A DNA stretch of 64,000 nt from Siphonodentalium dalli (GCA_032622095.1 CP136068.1:126917989-126981988); one strand, 5' to 3'; positions 46,141-58,611 are shown, counted from the first letter of the stretch. Numbers and translations are program-made. The notes: generated from the sequence alone by a model not told the origin.

Positions 46141-46960
46141 CTGAAATGAGCCCAAAAGAGTTATGTACTTAAGAAATACATATACGGCGGTACATAAGAA
46201 ATACACATTCGGCGCGTATAGTAGAATTTGACTATAAAGATACTCACTGTAGTGCGACGCTAAGCGGAGTCCTACAATCAGTTTATGTGATAAAATTTGA
46301 CTATACACCCCTATGCGCAGTGTATTTATTTCTCTTGTGATTCGACTTTATGTTTTCGGCGAAACCGAAACCCGCTATATAATAGCCCAGTTTTGAAATG
46401 CGAGTTGTGATTTTCCACACAACATGACATCATTATGAGCGGAGTATCCTTTTCGATGGCTCTCTGGCGAAAGTTTGCAAACATAATTTTGCAGGTAAGC
46501 ATTATTTTTGTTCTATCTTAAGGGCAAAATTTTCCTAGTATTTCTAAATGGATTTTCTCAAAATCTGTCAGGAATTTATTTGTGAAATTTGGTACAAGCG
46601 ATCATTGTGATTCAATATTTAAGAACCATCGAACAATTGGTTATTATAATCTCATTTACTTCACTTTATGGCATGGAAAATATATCAATTTCACCGTTTT
46701 CAGGTACCAAGAACTTCTGTAAATTAGATTTGTTTCAAAAGGGCAGTTCATATATACATGATATCATATCTGAAGGTCATGAGAGGAGACTTAATTTTTC
46801 TTGATTCATGAAATTTTATGATTATTTTCACTTAGAAAGACAACTACCCACAAATAATTTTCTATATTTGGGAATTTTCATGTTGAATGAACAGTTGGGC
46901 TGAGATGAGTTCTGGGTCATGACTTCATAAACAAGTTAAAGCTGACCACCATATCTCTTA
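46141..46960. other. Intronic stretch, no gene seen
   Basis: AT-rich, with a TTCGGCGAAACCGAA inverted motif near 46353. Short frames here show no domain. Confidence 0.4.
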
Positions 46961-48085
46961 ACACTGTATCCAGTTCCAGGTCAAGTTCGAATTTAGGTTC
47001 AGCCCGATGATGTTTGCCGGAGTTATGCACCTTTTTCAACTTGCAAAATTCAATTTTTACATCAACATTTGGTTTCAGGATGATAACTTGATTTTGGATT
47101 ATTTAATCATATTATTAATCGTATTATGTGATTGGTCTGTCCGTCCATCCGTCCGTTAAAAGTTTTGTTTTCCGGGTGATAACTTTAGTTTTGGTTATTT
47201 TATCGGAACTAAATTTGGTATGCGAGTTTTCCAGACAAAATTACAGATCAAGTTCGAACTTGGTTCGGCCCGATGATTTTTCCGAAGTTATGGACCTGTA
47301 TCAACTTGGAAAATTCAGTTTTTAATTCAATATTTTGGTTTCCGGATGATAACTTGAGTTCGGATTATTTGAACACAACTAAACTTGTTATATGGCTCAG
47401 TCATACCAAAATACAGGCCCTGTTCGAATTTGGTTGCGGCCCGATGCTTTTAGCCGGAATTTTTGCAGCTTGGAAAATTTTATTTTTACTTCAATATTTT
47501 GGTTTCCGGATGATAACTTGAGTTTGGATTATTTTATCACAACTAATCTTGTTGTGTGGCTCAGTCATAACAAAATATAGGTCAAGTTCGAATCTAGGTT
47601 CAGCCCGATGATGTTTGCCGGAGTTATGCACCATTTTCAACTTGCAAAATTCAATTTTTACGTCAACATTTTGGTTTCCGGATGATAACTTGAGTTTGGA
47701 TTATTTAACCACAACTAAACTTTGAATGTGGCTTAGTCATTCCAAAGTACAGGTAAAGTTCGAATTTGAGTTCGACCCGATTATTTTTGCTTTTCGTCTT
47801 GGAAAATTAATTTTACGTCATTATTTTGGTTTCCGGATGATAACTTGAGTTTGGATTATTTGATCATAATTAAACTTGGTATGTGGCTCAGTCACACTAA
47901 AGTACAGGTCAAGTTCGAATTTGGGTCGGCTCGATGATTTTTGCCGGAGTTTCAACTTGGAAAATTCTATTTGTATACGCCCGTTTCCGGATGATAACTT
48001 TTAGTTTGGTTTATTTTATTGGAACCAAATTTGATATGTGAGTTTTCCAGACCAAAATGCAGGTCAAGTTCGATTATGGGTTTTG
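46961..48085. repeat. Degenerate tandem repeat, about 155-bp unit
   Basis: Roughly seven diverged copies of a unit made of TTTCCGGATGATAACTTGAG, an AACTAAACTTGGTATGTGGC block, CAGGTCAAGTTCGAATTTGG and CCCGATGATTTTTGCCGGAG. Units are strongly diverged and of unequal length, so the array is old. It lies in the intron between the loop and TM5 exons. Confidence 0.8.
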
Positions 48086-48524
48086 TACAAATATTTTTTA
48101 CTGACTTATGGCTCTTTTCGAATTAGAATTTTCAATATTTGAGGTTACTACAATTTAGTGTCACTGTCATTGTTTGTGTACTGTTCATAAAAGCACACCG
48201 GGCGTATTTTGCCACGCCCAGCGTAGCTCTTGTTGATACCTGATTCTATTCTTTGTCGTGATATGGCCCAGCTACTAAAACGACGTTAAACTGTCAATCA
48301 ATTTAGCCAAGGTAACGGTTGCCTGTAATTTCAAACGAAACTGATTGTTTTCTCGCACGACTTTTGGGTCTCGGTCGATGCGGACTTTCGCAGGCTTATC
48401 AAAGAGAAAATATATTCTATTTGGAGAGCAAACCACAATTCCTCAAACACGTGTACAAAATGGCCCACCCCAACTGTGACTCTTCAACTTCACAATAGAC
48501 ACACCGACCGATGGGCAAAAAGCA

Positions 48525-48790
48525 ACATATCCTCACGCAAATACGCACATAATCGACTTATAATGTGAAATATAGGTACATAATGTGATTATGTTAAAGA
48601 GCGTTCACCTGAGAAGTCGTGAGTTGGATTATTTATGTCATTTTCCGCACATAATCTGATTATTATCGACTCATTGTGAGTCGATAATGTGACTAAAATG
48701 TTCTCATTTTCAGCACTTTATTGACTCAAACTGAGGCAATTCTAAGCAGATTATCTACCTAAAACTAGTTAAGTAATAAGCAGATAATTT
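48525..48790. repeat. Interspersed repeat family K, inverted copy
   Basis: Reverse-complement copy of the family at 25920-26240, from AAATACGCACATAATCGAC to GCAGATTATCTACCTAAAAC. A further fragment is at 49705-49780. Confidence 0.65.
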
Positions 48791-49825
48791 GCGTGTTTTC
48801 TGGAAAACAGTCTGCAAAAAGCCAACAAACATAACACATCGCAATGTTTTGGTACCTGTGGATACTATTCATTGTCGCTACCGGTTCCATTAGCAAGCAA
48901 CCAGACAACTTTTAATCTTTTCACGCAACCACTTTTATATCATCATTTAATCAAACGTCCGAGGAATGATTGTAGACGTGAAATTCGCCTCGGGTTCAAT
49001 TGAGTATTCGACAGCCAATTTACAACACAAGCGCTGCACTTGATGGTGTCTGAGTAGGCAAATAGGGTTTCACTATTCTGTTAATTTTAAACAATAATGG
49101 TTCAACTGTGGGTCATTGGTCTAGACTGTTCGTTTAGCCTAACATTTACTGAGTACTATATACATGTCATTGGTGCGCGATGAAGTCTTGTGCTTGATAT
49201 CGGGGCCATTACGGGTGCAGGAGCAAAACAGGGTCTACGCGCCTCACCAGTTGAAATGTCAATTAGATATCAACGCTGCTTTCTATTTTAAATTCTTTAT
49301 GGACACTATATATACACGGACATATTCAAACATTGCATATACAGCATAATGACAATAATGTAATAATGTCCAGGTATGGGCGGGTAAGGGTGGACTTTCG
49401 TAAGCAACTCGCATACGTCTTACACACATTCAAGTTGTTTATTACGCAGACCATGTTCATCAATGGACAATCACAAGAAAAATTTAAATATGTTTTAAAT
49501 ATACATGTAATTCATAGTCTCCAATATGACAGACTTACCTCTGTCCATGCCCTCAATTTATATTGCGTTAATTCGATAATCATCAGCAAGGGAAAACGAA
49601 TACAATCCCAAATAGTCACGGGTCCTTAGAGTACTTGACAGGGCATGCCGCAATGTATATGTCACACCATTCCAACTCGAAGTTATTGAGGATACCTATC
49701 TTGAATGCATATAATCGACCTATAATTTGTCATAGGCACATAATGTGATTAGTTTATTCTGAAATAAGCAGAGAACCGAATTTGGGACCGAATCGTATTC
49801 ACATAAATACAGTGTGTGTAAGCCG
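48791..49825. other. Intronic stretch, no gene seen
   Basis: No recognisable coding sequence or repeat apart from the family K fragment at 49705-49780. Confidence 0.4.
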
Positions 49826-50171
49826 TTAAAGGGGGACTCTACCCTAAATTCGGCCATTTATGGGTCCATCTCAGTTTATACTTAACAGAATATATGCAAC
49901 AAATGAATGAATTTGAGCCATGGCTTAGTGCAAAATATACATATGTGCCCTATGAACGATGCAAACAACATGGTAATTATAATGCAAGTTAATAAATGGA
50001 TGCAGTCATAAATTCATTTTCATTATAATTACCATGTTGTTTGCATCGTTCATAGAGCACATGAGTGTATTTTGCACTCATCCATGGCCCAAATTCGTTA
50101 CATATATTATGTTGAGTATAAAAGGAGATGGTCCCATAACTGGCCGGATTTAGTGTATAGTACCCATTTAA
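49826..50171. mobile_element. MITE family L, TTAA-flanked palindrome
   Basis: A 346-bp element with TTAA at both ends. Arms of about 150 bp pair imperfectly: GGGGGACTCTACCCTAAAT left, complement of GTGTATAGTACCC right; the inner arms (AACGATGCAAACAACATGGT) are perfect. A third TTAA-type family in the window, distinct in sequence from families A and B. Confidence 0.75.
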
Positions 50172-50506
50172 GAGTGCGGGCGGAATAACAGTACACAATG
50201 GCAAATTCCAACATGGAAGGGAGTCAGTCTGTTACATGATACCATCAATCATATATTTTTCTCCAATCCAAATCCTCAACCAATAAAATGTATGTGACCT
50301 CCACGTTAGAATGTATCCACGGGTCATACTTGTTGAACATTTCAGAATAAGCAACACTGCCAAGCTGTTCGCATTCAAAGGGGGAGCACTGTGGTGAGAA
50401 TTAGAGCATGTCATTTTGTTACATATCTTCAGCAAAATGTTTGCACTGCTTAGCCTGACCTGAATGATGTCTGGTAGGCCTGTACACATGCAACCTCAAG
50501 ATTCCA

Positions 50507-51345
50507 TTTAAAAAAATAAACTTACGGTCCCAAATAAGCACCATACATGGTGGCAAAATCCCCCGAAATTATACGCATGCGGATATGCTTATGTGGATAC
50601 CTATAGTAGTATGGGTTCACTTTGACTCAGTCATTAATTCAGAACCACAATGGCAAGTGAGCATAAAATAGGGGTGAAAAACTAATACCTATTAACTTAT
50701 TTACGAGAAATGTTCAGATTACAATACCAAGGGCAACGATGTAACGATTTATCTTGATCTACATCAACCTAAGTACATCACAAATGTATTATTCATATCG
50801 ACAGACATATATGCAACATTCCTTCTGGTACTTACTGGGGCAATTGGAGTTTGTAATAAATCACGTACAATGTATACTCCAACTTCTGGCCAAACACCAT
50901 ATGCGTGTGACACTACCTGAAGATCCTATTTTAAAAATTAACTTACGGTCCCAAATAAGCACCATATCGGGTGGCAAAACCCCCCGAAAATAATACGCAT
51001 GCGGGTATGCTTATGTGGATCCCTATAGTACTCTATGTTCACTTTGACTCAGTCATTAATTCAGAACCACAAAGGCAAGTGAGCATAAAATACGGGTGAA
51101 AAACTAATACCTATTAATTTATTTACGAGAAATGTTCAGATTACAATACCAAGGGCAACGATTTAACGATTTATCTTGATCTACATCAACCTAAGTACAT
51201 CACCAATGAATTATTCACGAATAACAGACATATATGCAACATTCCTTCTCGTACTTACTAGGGCAATCGGAGTTTGTAATAGGAGATCACTTATAATGTA
51301 TACTCCCGCTTCTGGTCAAAGACAATATGCTTGTGACACCGGAGG
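50507..51345. repeat. 421-bp tandem duplication
   Basis: Two direct copies, about 50507-50927 and 50928-51345, sharing CTTACGGTCCCAAATAAGCA (50522 and 50943) and TGCAACATTCCTTCT, with moderate divergence. Non-coding. Confidence 0.85.
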
Positions 51346-51505
51346 GGTGTTCGGGAGCATTTAACAGACGACAGTATGATATATTACAAGTACAGGAGGA
51401 ATGATTTGTTTTGGTGGGGTAATATTGAGATAATATTCAGAATTATTATCTGAAACTTTCCTATTGGAACTACTCGTCAATGTGTATTTAATATAGAAGG
51501 GTTAA
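51345..51505. mobile_element. MITE family B, partial copy
   Basis: Right part of family B: AACAGACGACAGT, then GAACTACTCGTCAATGTGTA and a right TIR TTTAATATAGAAGGG before TTAA (51502-51505). The left terminus is missing and joins the second copy of the 421-bp repeat. Confidence 0.55.
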
Positions 51506-53835
51506 AGATCCCAACCGCGACGAAGATGCGCGAATGAATTAAAGCCACATGGCGGTTTGCGCTCCAAAATACACATAATATTATTCGCTTTTGAATTTTT
51601 CTCAGTATCGAAATAGGTCGATACATATCTGAACTACCTTTCTACGAGCATTATTTAACCCAAAAAAGACGCATTGAAGTAATGAAAAATATAACTGTGA
51701 ATACGGTGTTTGGGTCCCAAACACAAAACAGCCATTTGCTCGACATTGACCAGAAGAGCGTTCCGTTGTGGTCTATTCCTGATATGGTAGCAATAAAGAT
51801 CATTTTCTGACTTCTAGCAAACAGTTGAAAACGGCTGAAAAATGGCTGCGACTTTGGCAAGTGTTTTTCAGAGCACATGAAGCCGGTATATCAATAGTTC
51901 GTTTATTTATCGGCCTATCGTATCCGTCACTCCAAATTACGTAGAAAAATATTTGGAGGTTCGAATGAGCCATATCTGTTTAAAAATTACCTTGACACAT
52001 CTGATCCATTGAGTCACAGTGGAAACAAGGAACTATAGGGAAGTAGTCACCCCGGGACATGACTCTAGGCTGAATATTCTCACGAACCGTTATATGTATA
52101 GTGATAATTCAAAGACAGATGGTGCGTTCGCTGCTACTAACAATTATGGATGGAACAAATAAAACCACAATTATCCCTGGAGATAGATAATAGTTTCATC
52201 TTAATTCGTTCGGATTGACTAAGGACCGCAAAAAATTACGACTTGCAATTTGTCATCAACAACACTGGATTATTCAACGATATATGCCCATGCAAATATG
52301 TAGGACCACCAGCATCGCAGGTAGATCATGCCACGGATCTCTTCTTTAGCTACGCCCGTAGATAGTATCCCACGAGAATAAAATCTGGGAACATTTTGAT
52401 GTTCTGACATGGAACTTTATAACATTGAACAAACAAGACATGGAATATATTCATTTGTTAACACTTATTCCTCGGTAATCTACTTAGCATTAAGGGGTGG
52501 TTACAACTTGCTATAGCGTGCTATTTTGCGACTCTTGTGAGCCGATATCTCAATAAACATTGAGTTAATTACCAGGAATAAATTCCATTATTGTAAGCGG
52601 AGCAAGGCCAATTCGCTCACAAAGTCGTTTAAATCGTGCAAATTCAAGTTGGGACCTTACCTGCAATGACGTAGTTTATTAAGGAACAGGTAATAACTAA
52701 GAAATATATTACGTAAGCTGTATTTCAAATGTTATAGGCTTCCCTTTCACAACATCAAAAAGTTCCCAGGTTTTGAACCGATGGAATGTGATCTCTATGG
52801 GTGTAGCTATGATGGATGTGGCATGGTCTACATCGTAGCATAACATATGGCAAGACCACTTGATCAGAGTCGATACAAAAGGAGAGTGAGGTCAAGATGT
52901 ACATGTATGTAAATGACTATACGTGACCCGCCCTACCAAGAAATCTCCATTCAGTTCTCCCACTCATGTCGCCAGATTATTAGCCTCACTTGTTCGGCAC
53001 GCCCTAAATAGTGTAACTCACCATGGCGTGTCTTAATTTAGCCTGGATTACGAATTAGGAAACGCATATGACGATTGACCTAGATCAAATGCACTGTTCT
53101 ATCAATAATTCATCACCAAAGCAGATGCTGAGGGCTATTTCGGTACGTCTGACGTGTTAAGATGGCGTGACCAAAATACTCATGTTAGATACCATGCATT
53201 CGTATACAACGTCATATTAAAATGCTGAACAATCTTTCGGTATTCAGTTTATACAAAATTAAAACAGATTTATCGATCGTTTTTCCACAGTAAGGTAGCA
53301 ATGCACGATTTCCAGCAATTTTGGCTAACCTGGGAGGGGGTACTGTACTTCAAATCTATGTTGAGCCATTATCTTTGGCATAGGTCCCATCAAGCGTGTT
53401 TTAATTTCGACAGAAATTGTAGGTGTAATCAAATGTCTGTACTTAATCTTCTTTCTAAAACTTGTTGAGTTATGCCCCTTGGTTTGCACACACAAAGCAC
53501 TCAATTTTACCAATTTTTAGACTCAAATTGACCATTTTCAACCCCCAAAAAAAAACCGACCATGACAGAGCGAATGTCAGTAAATAAGTTTTCTTCCACC
53601 TGATGAGATATGTTAGAGCTGAGAAATATTTGACATAGAAAAAAGTTATCGTATCAAAAGCGCAGATGACAATAAAAGGGAGATAAATCGGGCCTTCACT
53701 GAATACGAATATCCTGTTTTTGTGACCTTTTCCAGATTTTTTAAATAATTAAACCATCAAACCAGTAATGACACATTTAACACAGGCTATACTGGCTGTT
53801 ATGTACGGTGGCTGGTTTAGGACATGTGATATTGT
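51506..53835. other. Intronic interval with repeat fragments
   Basis: No gene recognised. 51690-51860 matches 33195-33370 and its copy in unit 2. 52748-52785 (AAAAAGTTCCCAGGTTTTGAAC) matches 27258-27285. Confidence 0.45.
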
Positions 53836-55318
53836 TTTTATTTCGTGGCCACGAAATACTAATTCGTGGACACGAAATAACTAATTCGTGGCCACGAAAT
53901 AACTAATCGTGATATACGATCGTCAGTCCCATTGTTGTAATGGAAGCGGATAGAGATGATCTGGTTGTAGTTGTCCACCATCTTGGCATGAGCCACGGCG
54001 ATATGAGATAAAGGGTGTTGTAGGGTGGCCCGTAAAACAAATTAAGTAATCACCCCTTTCACCAACCCGATCCAAAGTTGCCGCCGTCCAGGGGGTGGGT
54101 CACATATGGCACCTACGACATTCAATATATCTTGGGGGTCACCCTACAACACCCATTATACCACATCAAACGGTTAAGGGGCCGAGAAATTGTATAGGCG
54201 CCATATTTGAACCCATATGGGGCGGCCATTTTGGATCGCGGAGGGTGAAAGCGGGTGAATATTTAGTTTGTCTCAGGGGTCACCCTACAACACACTTTAT
54301 TCGAACTAAAATGGGGGGGGGGGTGCATGGCTACCATATATGGACCCCTCTGATCAGTTATCATTTTCGCTCGAGGTGGGCTGAAGGTGTGAAAATTTAG
54401 CTTGCTTTGCGAGCCGCTCTTTATTTGATCTATATCGGTCAAGTGGCCGAGAAATAATGTGTACCCTATTTGACCCCTTCTAAGCGGCGACCATTTTGGA
54501 TCGGGTATGGTTGAAAGGGGTGATTATTTATAAGTTTGTTTTGGGGCCACCCTACAAAACCCCTTATTTAACTTAAATCGGTCAATAGGCCGAGAGAAAT
54601 GTCATTCCCATTCGACCCCTTGTGGTAAAAACTAATGAATATTCAGTTTGTCTCGGAGCCACCTAAGGGGTTTATAATAGCTTCTCTGCGATCATACGCA
54701 TTGTTTCTAAAACATCATTTTGGCACAAAAAATCGATACTTTTCCAATATCTTCATAACAGATTTCCTAGAAGTGGACATCAGTATTTCTTGTCAAACAT
54801 CACCTGGATTTTATTTTTAATTTTATATTTCCGAACGATATTTCTCAATTTCGAGACACGCGCACGCATTTACTGGAACTAGGGCCTGGTGTTCTAAATA
54901 TGACAAACTAAATATTCACCCGCTTTCACCCTCCGCGATCCAAAATTGCCGCCGCAGATGGGTTCAAAAATGGCACCTATACAATTTCTCGTCCCCTTAA
55001 CCGTTTGATGTGGTATAATGGGTGTTGTAGGGTGGCCCCCAAGATATACTGAATGTCGTGGGTGCCCTATGTCACCCCACCTCCCTGGACGGTGGCAACT
55101 TTGGATCGGGTTGGTGAAAGGGGTGATTACTTAATTTGTTTTACGGGCCACCCTACAACACCCTTTATCTCATATCGCCGTGGCTCATGCCAAGATGGTG
55201 GACAACTACAACCAGATAATCTCTATCCGCTTCCACTACAACAGTGGGGCTGACGATCGTATACCACGATTGGTTATTTCGTGGCCACGAATTAGTTATT
55301 TCGTGGCCGCGAATCATT
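53836..55318. mobile_element. Foldback element with long inverted repeats
   Basis: About 430-bp inverted repeats (53836-54275 and 54890-55318) enclose about 610 bp. The termini carry repeated TTTCGTGGCCACGAAAT palindromes. Inner arms share GTCCACCATCTTGGCATGAG, GTTGTAGGGTGGCC and TTTGATGTGGTATAATGGGT, the last two in opposite orientations. The interior has further diverged GTTGTAGGGTGGCC-like copies. No transposase frame was seen. Confidence 0.8.
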
Positions 55319-55982
55319 TTGATGACGCTTATAATAAAGCCTTATATGTCATACAATAGTTGCGTAACGCCGGATTACACATCTTGTGATAATATGTATT
55401 GCAACGTTTTTCATTGGTACTGGAACGAAAAGTCGAGGGTCTTGTTCCATGATGATGGTGATGATGCAGTAGATCTCGGTTCTACTCCCTGATAGAAAAC
55501 GCACAGGTCAGAGCCAGTGGTGGAATGTCGAACCAATGAGGAACGAAAGAGAAACATATCCTTCCAACTTATTTCCGAATCGACCTTGGCTTTCATTGTT
55601 ATTACACGCTTTTTCCTAGAAGTACAGTGTTATTGCTATTCCAAGTTTCAAATCCGGAGAATGCAGGAGTCCTATTTAGTGGTAGGAGATATTCAGATAT
55701 ATAAGTTGAACTTATCTGAAAATTTCCAAAGAGATAACTACTCGTAAATGTATTGGTAGCATAGCACGGGTTGACCAATTTCCGATTTGAAATTTCCAAC
55801 TGACCTTATTTCAGACATGCAATGTATGACTTGAAATGTTTACCAAAGTTTCGGTTGAGACAACCCCATTTTCAACACGACTTTGTAATTTCACACAATA
55901 ATTTAGCCTTGTGTCAAATCGAATGGGACATCTTCAGACACTTAAAATGACCAAGCAAATGGCTTTGTTCCCGTGAATACGT
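55319..55982. other. Intronic stretch, no gene seen
   Basis: 55680-55760 has weak similarity to MITE family B (AAGTTGAACTTATCTGAA, AACTACTCGTAAATG). Otherwise nothing recognised. Confidence 0.4.
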
Positions 55983-56236
55983 TTAACCCTTTCTATACTA
56001 AATACTCATTGACGAGTATTTCCCTTGTGAAATATGTAGGTAATAAGTTCAACAAACAACCTATTATCTGAACATGTCCCTCCAATGAATATGAATCCTC
56101 CTGCACGTGTATTAGATTTTCGTAACACTGTCGTCTGCTTTTATTACCCGAACATCCCTCCAAAACGAATAATAAACCATTCCAATGTTTACTTTATAAC
56201 AGAATGGGAGAATCCATTTAGTAAATAAAGGGTTAA
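55983..56236. mobile_element. MITE family B, copy next to a splice donor
   Basis: Complete 254-bp copy with TTAA at both ends and TIRs CCCTTTCTATACTAAAT / ...TTTAGTAAATAAAGGG. Its right edge is 10 bp from the GT of the transporter exon at 56247-56401, so the intron keeps only GTCAGTACTA before the element. Confidence 0.8.
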
Positions 56237-56246
56237 TAGTACTGAC

Positions 56247-56401
56247 CTATTTCTTCTGTTGTGTTGGTTGTGTTGGAATAATTCCCTGTGACGTCATAAT
56301 ACACAACGGTTGTGATGATTTGAGTAGTCGTCGTGTAGTTGTCATCCGGGCTCCGTCGGCCCAGCGTCATTTTAGGCGGTTTTGCTTTCTTCTCTCCTGT
56401 C
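56247..56401 (-). CDS. Excitatory amino-acid transporter exon (extracellular loop)
   Basis: Encodes TGEKKAKPPKMTLGRRSPDD, then NYTTTTQIITTVVYYDVTGN and YSNTTNTTEEI. At least four N-x-S/T sequons (NYT, NYS, NTT, NTT) mark it as the variable glycosylated extracellular loop of an EAAT. The acceptor is CTAGTTCAG and the donor is ATAG|GTCAGT. 155 nt (1 + 51 codons + 1). The exon body is poorly conserved in this family; identification rests on position, sequons and phase with exon 45969-46140. Earlier exons are not in the window. Confidence 0.8.
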
Positions 56402-56999
56402 CTGAACTAGCATGCAGGAAGACAAAAGACGATTATGATTAACTGATGATTGATTGAGGGTTTAAAGCCGTTTTAGCAGCCAGGCCATATCACGATCAGG
56501 TACAGAGTCGGGTATAAAAAAGATCGTAGCGAAGCAACTGTGTATATAAATCAGACTGTGGATTAGATTATAACAATGACCTATGTTTAGTTTAAACATA
56601 TTTATTTGTCTAATTTATGTAACATATTATATATGACACAAACATTGTATATACAGACAATGGGATTGGAGGACAAGTGCTGACTCACTTATGGGTACCC
56701 CCTCTCCCACAATGACATATGTACAAATAGAAGCATCCAAGAGGAATGTTCCCCTTGGAGTCAGGAATATAAATTCAAGAGCTGACTAGTCTGAAAGCAT
56801 AATATAAAACGTATAACAGTTGTAGAGGAATACATAATCAATAGGAAATAAATAACACGAAATTACCAAGCCTGCACATCGAAATATGCAAAGTAGTTTA
56901 ACATCAGATTTTACATTGATAAGTTATTTATAATACTTGATGAGCCTTTATCAATGCGTCAAGCTGACGGTCGGGTGGGTGAGGCAGAAGAATATCATC
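56402..56999. other. Intronic stretch with an interspersed repeat
   Basis: 56580-56720 is the inverted counterpart of 17577-17715 (TTATTTGTCTAATTT, ATTGGAGGACAAGTG). No gene seen. Confidence 0.5.
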
Positions 57000-58450
57000 T
57001 TTCACCCAACCGACAGCCTCAATCCACAAATAATATTTGGTGCCTGTTATTGTTAATCGTTTCTCGTCAAGCTTATGGTAAAATGTTGACAGTTCACATA
57101 TGAACATCTCTTCTGATAGTCTAAACGTTGGAGAGACCTTGGCAATTTTTGTTTCGAAGCAACATGCGATTTGTGTTGTGGAGCAAGATCATCAACACGA
57201 ATAGACTGTGTTGTAATAACTGGCTGAACTTGAGTGGATTGTTCGGGAGCAACGGTGCATCTTCAGGAGACGTTTCCATGACCTGTGACACATGTTCTGG
57301 GACATGAGTTATATCGGTTACATCAGGTTGTATCGCTTGTGATATATTAACCCTTTACCCAACAGAAGGGCCCTGTGCCAATGCATTCTCTTATATATGC
57401 GAGTCGACCATCGGTCGCCTCGCATATATAAGAGAATGCATTGGCTTAACACATTAAAAATTATAAAATTGTTAAAGAATGTAAGAAAAAATGGTAAAAA
57501 GTGTTAAAAAAAGATTGTTTTTAGGCCAATGCATTCTCTTATATATGCGAGGCGACCTATGGTCGACTCGCATATATAAGAGAATGCATTGGCACAGGGC
57601 TAACTGTAACTATCACAATGTGGTCAAGGAGCCGGTTCCAATGATATCCATATTTGTATGGTTCTATTGAGACAGACCGAAGATATTTTAGGCTGTTGAA
57701 GCTTTATTTGGCCGGTTTTGGCCGGTTTGTTGTGTAAAGGGTTAATGGTGTTGGTCTGACTCTCGTCTGTCTGAGTGTAGAAACGACAGCGCCGTTGAAT
57801 TGATGGTCGAGCAACAACGAATTGCTTTGCATCAAAATATGATAGATGTTTCTCCGCCTTACACCGTTGAATTTGGCCATAAACGAGCCACTGCAGTATG
57901 TGAACCTTGACAGTTTGAACACTGTTTTGGTTTAGTACAATCCTTATAATCATGACCAGAAACAACAGCAGTGTGCAGATATGAATTTTTACTTTATAAT
58001 GTTCCTGGCCATGACCATGCCCCTGACATTTAACATCGTAAGGGATTTGGAACATGTGTAGACAAATCTATCTTCATATATCCAACTTTCACCGATGGAA
58101 AGTCAAAAAATAACTGCAAATGAACAGTCGCAGAAAATCTACGAACATCAGTGACTTTCGTTGGTGCCAACTTAGCCAATATCTCCAATTCAGAATAGTC
58201 GGATATATCGCGAGATCTCAACATTGCTCTGCTGCTATTCAATGTTCTGTGAGGGGCAACCGTGACTTATGTTTGTACAATAGCTGTTAACTGCATTAAA
58301 GCATCAAATTGAACTTTCATTGAACATTCAATCAGGAGATAGCCAGTCACTGGCCCGTCGTGATCGGTTTAACAGATTCAATTGTACAGTAATACCTTGA
58401 AGTGTCTTATCAATGACAAATAGAGAGGGTCTTTTAAGAGTCGCATCGAA
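57000..58450 (-). pseudogene. LINE ORF1 (zinc-knuckle gag type), fossil, split by a MITE
   Basis: Minus strand. From the 5' side: SLFVIDKTLQGITVQ (near 58400), VAPHRTLNSSRAMLRSRDIS (near 58230), LEILAKLAPTKVTDVRRF, VKVGYMKIDLSTHVPNPLRC (near 58050), then a first zinc knuckle completed across a frameshift (CQGHGHGQEH) and a second region CTKPKQCSNCQGSHTAVA near 57910. SRD...VTDVRRF...PNPLRC plus CCHC is typical of ORF1 of Jockey/CR1-group non-LTR elements. A MITE (57347-57745) interrupts it; a hydrophilic C-terminal stretch (VAPEQSTQVQPVITTQS) continues below 57300. Stops and frameshifts make it dead. Confidence 0.75.
57347..57745. mobile_element. MITE family A, complete inverted copy
   Basis: 399 bp, TTAA at both ends (57347-57350, 57742-57745), two hairpin palindromes, opposite orientation to copies 1 and 2. 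It splits the LINE ORF1 fossil. Confidence 0.85.
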
Positions 58451-58611
58451 GTTAAGAAACAAGTACTGAGGGAATACCCCAGCATCATTGAAATTCAGTT
58501 AGTCATAAGTTTTTCGATCAGGTTGTGGTTTTTTGGTTTGAGTTAAATAGTAAAAAATCGACATCAAACCCAGCAGCCGCCGCGGGCTATATACCAGAAG
58601 AATAGGGGCCT

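Noticed and set aside
53836-55318. A protein-coding DNA transposon in the foldback element
   Set aside because: The frames at 54095-54400 and 55053-55253 are translations of the inverted arms and share the same HPTTP-type peptide from repeats; no transposase motif.
57624-58055. 143-codon minus-strand ORF as an intact gene
   Set aside because: Its last third is MITE sequence and its first part is a shifted frame of the LINE ORF1; the true zinc-knuckle frame differs.
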